From: a virus
Length of the DNA: 20,182 nt
Direction: 5' to 3' (one strand)
Virus record (IMG/VR): IMGVR_UViG_3300032246_001034
Coordinates: 1 to 20,182 of that record
Below the pieces are notes generated by a model. That model worked only from the letters and a program-made list of their open reading frames with translations. It made no database searches and was not told the origin of the DNA. How positions within the stretch are numbered: the stretch's first letter is position 1; each line of letters opens with the position of its first letter. The position numbers and the translations under genes are program-made. This document shows positions 18,554 through 20,182 of the stretch, piece after piece.

Positions 18554-18751
18554 GCCAACCAACGCTTTTACTTCATCTTGGGTTAAACCTAATGCGTCAA
18601 TCTGCTTTTGCAGTTCAGCAATTTTTTCTTCTTTAGTTGGCTGTTCTGATAACCATTGTGCGTATTGAGCTTGTGCTTGTGCCACTTCTTCAGCAGTTAA
18701 TTCAATAACTTGTTTTTCGCCAGTAGTAACATTAATTTCTATTTTGTTCAT
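18551..18751 (-). CDS. small tail-region protein, 66 aa
   Basis: A 66-aa protein: a short beta hairpin (MNKIEINVTTGEKQVIELT) followed by a charged coiled helix (AEEVAQAQAQYAQWLSEQ, then KEEKIAELQKQIDALG) and a helix-turn end. Short proteins of this style with a coiled-coil C-terminus are common beside phage fibre genes and often resemble fibre-assembly or chaperone proteins; none is identified here. It starts four bases after the preceding stop and ends at the promoter candidate. The ribosome-binding site is weak (GAG). Confidence 0.72.
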   Translation of the reverse strand: MNKIEINVTTGEKQVIELTAEEVAQAQAQYAQWLSEQPTKEEKIAELQKQIDALGLTQDEVKALVG

Positions 18752-18754
18752 GGC

Positions 18755-19288
18755 TTACTCGTAAAGAATGTTAATTGTGCCAGCGTCAAAAGTATCTGTT
18801 CCATTGGCAAAAGTTACTTGAACCTGAGTTAAAGCACCGCCTAATGCAATACTACCTGCTGATATAGATGTATTTGTTCCATCACTTCTAGCAAAAGTAC
18901 CAGCTTCTACCCAAGAATTGCTATTAATTAAATCTATTGTCATTAAGCCATGAAAAATTACGCCTGAACCACTTTGACCAGTTAAATATATGCCAAATCC
19001 ATTGGTGTAATTGCTTGTTCCAACAGTATTACCAAAAGCACTAGCCGCACCTAAATATCCGCTAGTAACAAATCCACCGCTTGTACCAAGCCTAATTAAA
19101 AAATCACTAGAACCATTACCGCTAATACCTTGAAGCATTACAGTAATACGCTTAACCCAGCTAGGAATACTAGTAAAGCTAACCGCAGTACCGCTTGCAG
19201 ATACGGCAGTACCACTAGTAATAACTCCACCAGCATAGCCAGTAGCGGCACTAAAAGTAGGTGTGCTTCCTGAAATAGTAACTGCCAT
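18755..19288 (-). CDS. beta-rich virion protein, 177 aa
   Basis: A 177-aa protein rich in Ser, Thr, Gly and Ala. It opens AVTISGSTPTFSAATGYAGG and has many alternating strands (WVKRITVMLQGISGNGSSDF, then GFGIYLTGQSGSGV), ending TFDAGTINILYE. Such low-charge beta proteins with N-terminal MAVTISGS segments are typical of environmental phage tail or decoration proteins, probably a trimeric fibre head or binding module. GGAGTG in the last codons of the upstream gene is its ribosome-binding site. No enzymatic motif. Confidence 0.72.
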   Translation of the reverse strand: MAVTISGSTPTFSAATGYAGGVITSGTAVSASGTAVSFTSIPSWVKRITVMLQGISGNGSSDFLIRLGTSGGFVTSGYLGAASAFGNTVGTSNYTNGFGIYLTGQSGSGVIFHGLMTIDLINSNSWVEAGTFARSDGTNTSISAGSIALGGALTQVQVTFANGTDTFDAGTINILYE

Positions 19289-19290
19289 GA

Positions 19291-19695
19291 TTACACTCCA
19301 GCTTTAAGGCTACGCAATTCGTCTAATGTAGTTGCAGAAAAGTTAGTTACATCTCGTAAACGCTGTTTTTCAGCAACGATAGCGGATGTATCTGCACCAG
19401 TTTCTAATGCTCGTTGAAACGCAACATCTTGTGCGGCAAGCAATGGCTCACGCTCTGCTCGTAAACGCTTCTTGGTGATTTCTTTAGCTTTAGCTAGGCT
19501 AACTTCTACTTTGCCATCTACCAATTCCCAAGCATCAAAGAAATCATTGTGCTGATTAGGCAAAGAAGATTGCTCAACAATGATTGCACCTTTAGGGCAG
19601 TCTTTAGCTAATACTGCTTCGATTGAAATTTCGCCAGTAGGGATGCAAACTGATACACCGCCATTGTCGTTAGTAAAAATAATTGCTTGTGTCAT
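19291..19695 (-). CDS. tail-region protein, 134 aa
   Basis: A 134-aa protein. The N-terminal half is beta-like (TQAIIFTNDNGGVSVCIPTG, then a cysteine-containing loop). The C-terminal half is a long charged helix (KAKEITKKRLRAEREPLLAA, then DVAFQRALETGAD and LRDVTNFSATTLDELRSLKAG) of the type found in phage tail-fibre assembly or virion scaffold proteins with a DUF4376-like helical end. Specific family is uncertain. AAGGAA precedes the ATG. It sits between two beta-rich virion genes. Confidence 0.7.
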   Translation of the reverse strand: MTQAIIFTNDNGGVSVCIPTGEISIEAVLAKDCPKGAIIVEQSSLPNQHNDFFDAWELVDGKVEVSLAKAKEITKKRLRAEREPLLAAQDVAFQRALETGADTSAIVAEKQRLRDVTNFSATTLDELRSLKAGV

Positions 19696-19704
19696 TTTAA
19701 TTCC

Positions 19705-20073
19705 TTAATTAAATATTGCAACAGAAACATATGTCAAATCAACCACATTGCCTGAGTTTGTAACTTGAAACCGCACAGCCGATGTAGTTGGGGATGCCAC
19801 ATTATAGTTTGAGCATACAGAACCATTTGTTGTATTTCCACTTCCAGCAACCCCTGTAAGTGCATAATTTGCATTAGACATTGCAGTAGTAAATGCTAAG
19901 GTGTAATCACCTGTGCTATTTCTTGTTATTGAAGTAACATTATAAGAACCATTAATTGCGGCAGTAGAACCATTAAAATAAGCCCAAGCCTTTGCTGAAC
20001 CCCTAATTGGATTAGTTGCAGAAGTGCTATTAGTGCCGTCTGATAGCGTTGATATTGTTAGTGTGCCAGCCAT
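19705..20073 (-). CDS. beta-rich virion protein, 122 aa
   Basis: A 122-aa protein of Ser, Thr, Asn and Gly-rich strands (TLSDGTNSTSATNPIRGSAK, then AWAYFNGSTAAINGSYNVTS, then GDYTLAFTTAMSNANYALTG). The block SAKAWxxFNG...SYNVTSITRNSTGDYTxxF is a recurring signature in phage tail-fibre and host-range proteins, including head-binding or receptor-facing modules. AGGA lies eight bases before the ATG. It is one of a run of consecutive minus-strand virion genes. Role inferred from composition and place. Confidence 0.75.
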   Translation of the reverse strand: MAGTLTISTLSDGTNSTSATNPIRGSAKAWAYFNGSTAAINGSYNVTSITRNSTGDYTLAFTTAMSNANYALTGVAGSGNTTNGSVCSNYNVASPTTSAVRFQVTNSGNVVDLTYVSVAIFN

Positions 20074-20083
20074 GATTTATCCT

Positions 20084-20182
20084 TTAAGCACTAAAAAATA
20101 CTGCATTATTTATTGTATAGTTTGCTAAAGCATTTGAACCATTTACTGAATAAACACCGCAAGCTGAAGTAGTATTTGTAAA
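20084..20182 (-). CDS. partial beta-rich virion protein (C-terminus)
   Basis: Read directly: the last 32 codons of a minus-strand gene ending in TAA at 20084-20086, continuing past the right edge. The visible end (TNTTSACGVYSVNGSNALAN, then YTINNAVFFSA) is Asn/Ser-rich with aromatic strands, like its neighbours. The stop falls 10 bases before the start of the 122-aa gene. The family cannot be judged from this fragment. Confidence 0.6.
   Translation of the reverse strand, partial: FTNTTSACGVYSVNGSNALANYTINNAVFFSA

Overview
The window looks like part of the genome of an uncultured, AT-rich, tailed double-stranded DNA bacteriophage (Caudoviricetes), most likely from an aquatic bacterium. The evidence is very tight packing with ATGA and TAATG start/stop overlaps, AGGA/AAGGA ribosome-binding sites, a phage recombination set, a holin/endolysin cassette, and a giant Gly-X-Ser repeat fibre beside small beta-rich virion proteins. 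No host, integrase, terminase, capsid or portal gene, tRNA or CRISPR array is visible, so lifestyle and host stay open.

Layout. (1) 1-1411, minus strand: HNH endonuclease, a 74-aa protein, a two-domain protein with a DUF5856-like C-terminal part, and a 50-aa zinc ribbon. (2) 1469-2565, plus strand: DnaQ/YprB-like 3'-5' exonuclease with zinc ribbon, then an SprT-like metalloprotease. They start from a divergent region with two adjacent palindromes and end at a three-part hairpin. (3) 2636-6876, minus strand: a compact operon holding a PD-(D/E)XK-like protein, a DUF1376 replication-initiation protein, a TET-associated-type glycosyltransferase with its usual small partner, a second PD-(D/E)XK-like protein, a Ref-like HNH nuclease, and several very small proteins, two of them membrane peptides. 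(4) 6877-7026: divergent control region with an inverted repeat enclosing a copy of a dispersed repeat. (5) 7027-10920, plus strand: early operon ending in a recombination module (Sak3-type annealing protein, YqaJ/lambda-type exonuclease, SSB-like protein). Its last 13 genes overlap without one untranslated base between them. (6) 10921-10987: convergent junction with three interlocking 7-bp stems that form a possible RNA pseudoknot. (7) 10988-20182, minus strand: late region transcribed right to left, with virion proteins, the 1101-residue fibre, a SAM methyltransferase, a GT2 + split GT9 glycosyltransferase pair, and a lysis cassette (XhlA-like, tail-anchored coiled coil, 29-aa membrane peptide, 3-TM holin, GH24 lysozyme).

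How the parts may work together (inference). The two inner operons copy, recombine and probably modify the DNA; the glycosyltransferase in region 3 suggests base hypermodification that would protect the genome from host restriction. The right arm builds the adhesin/tail end, perhaps glycosylates or methylates surface sugars, and lyses the cell. Eleven short genes (23-55 aa) plus one partial gene were read directly from the sequence. Nine of them fill what would otherwise be gaps and seven encode hydrophobic peptides, a large share of the coding content.
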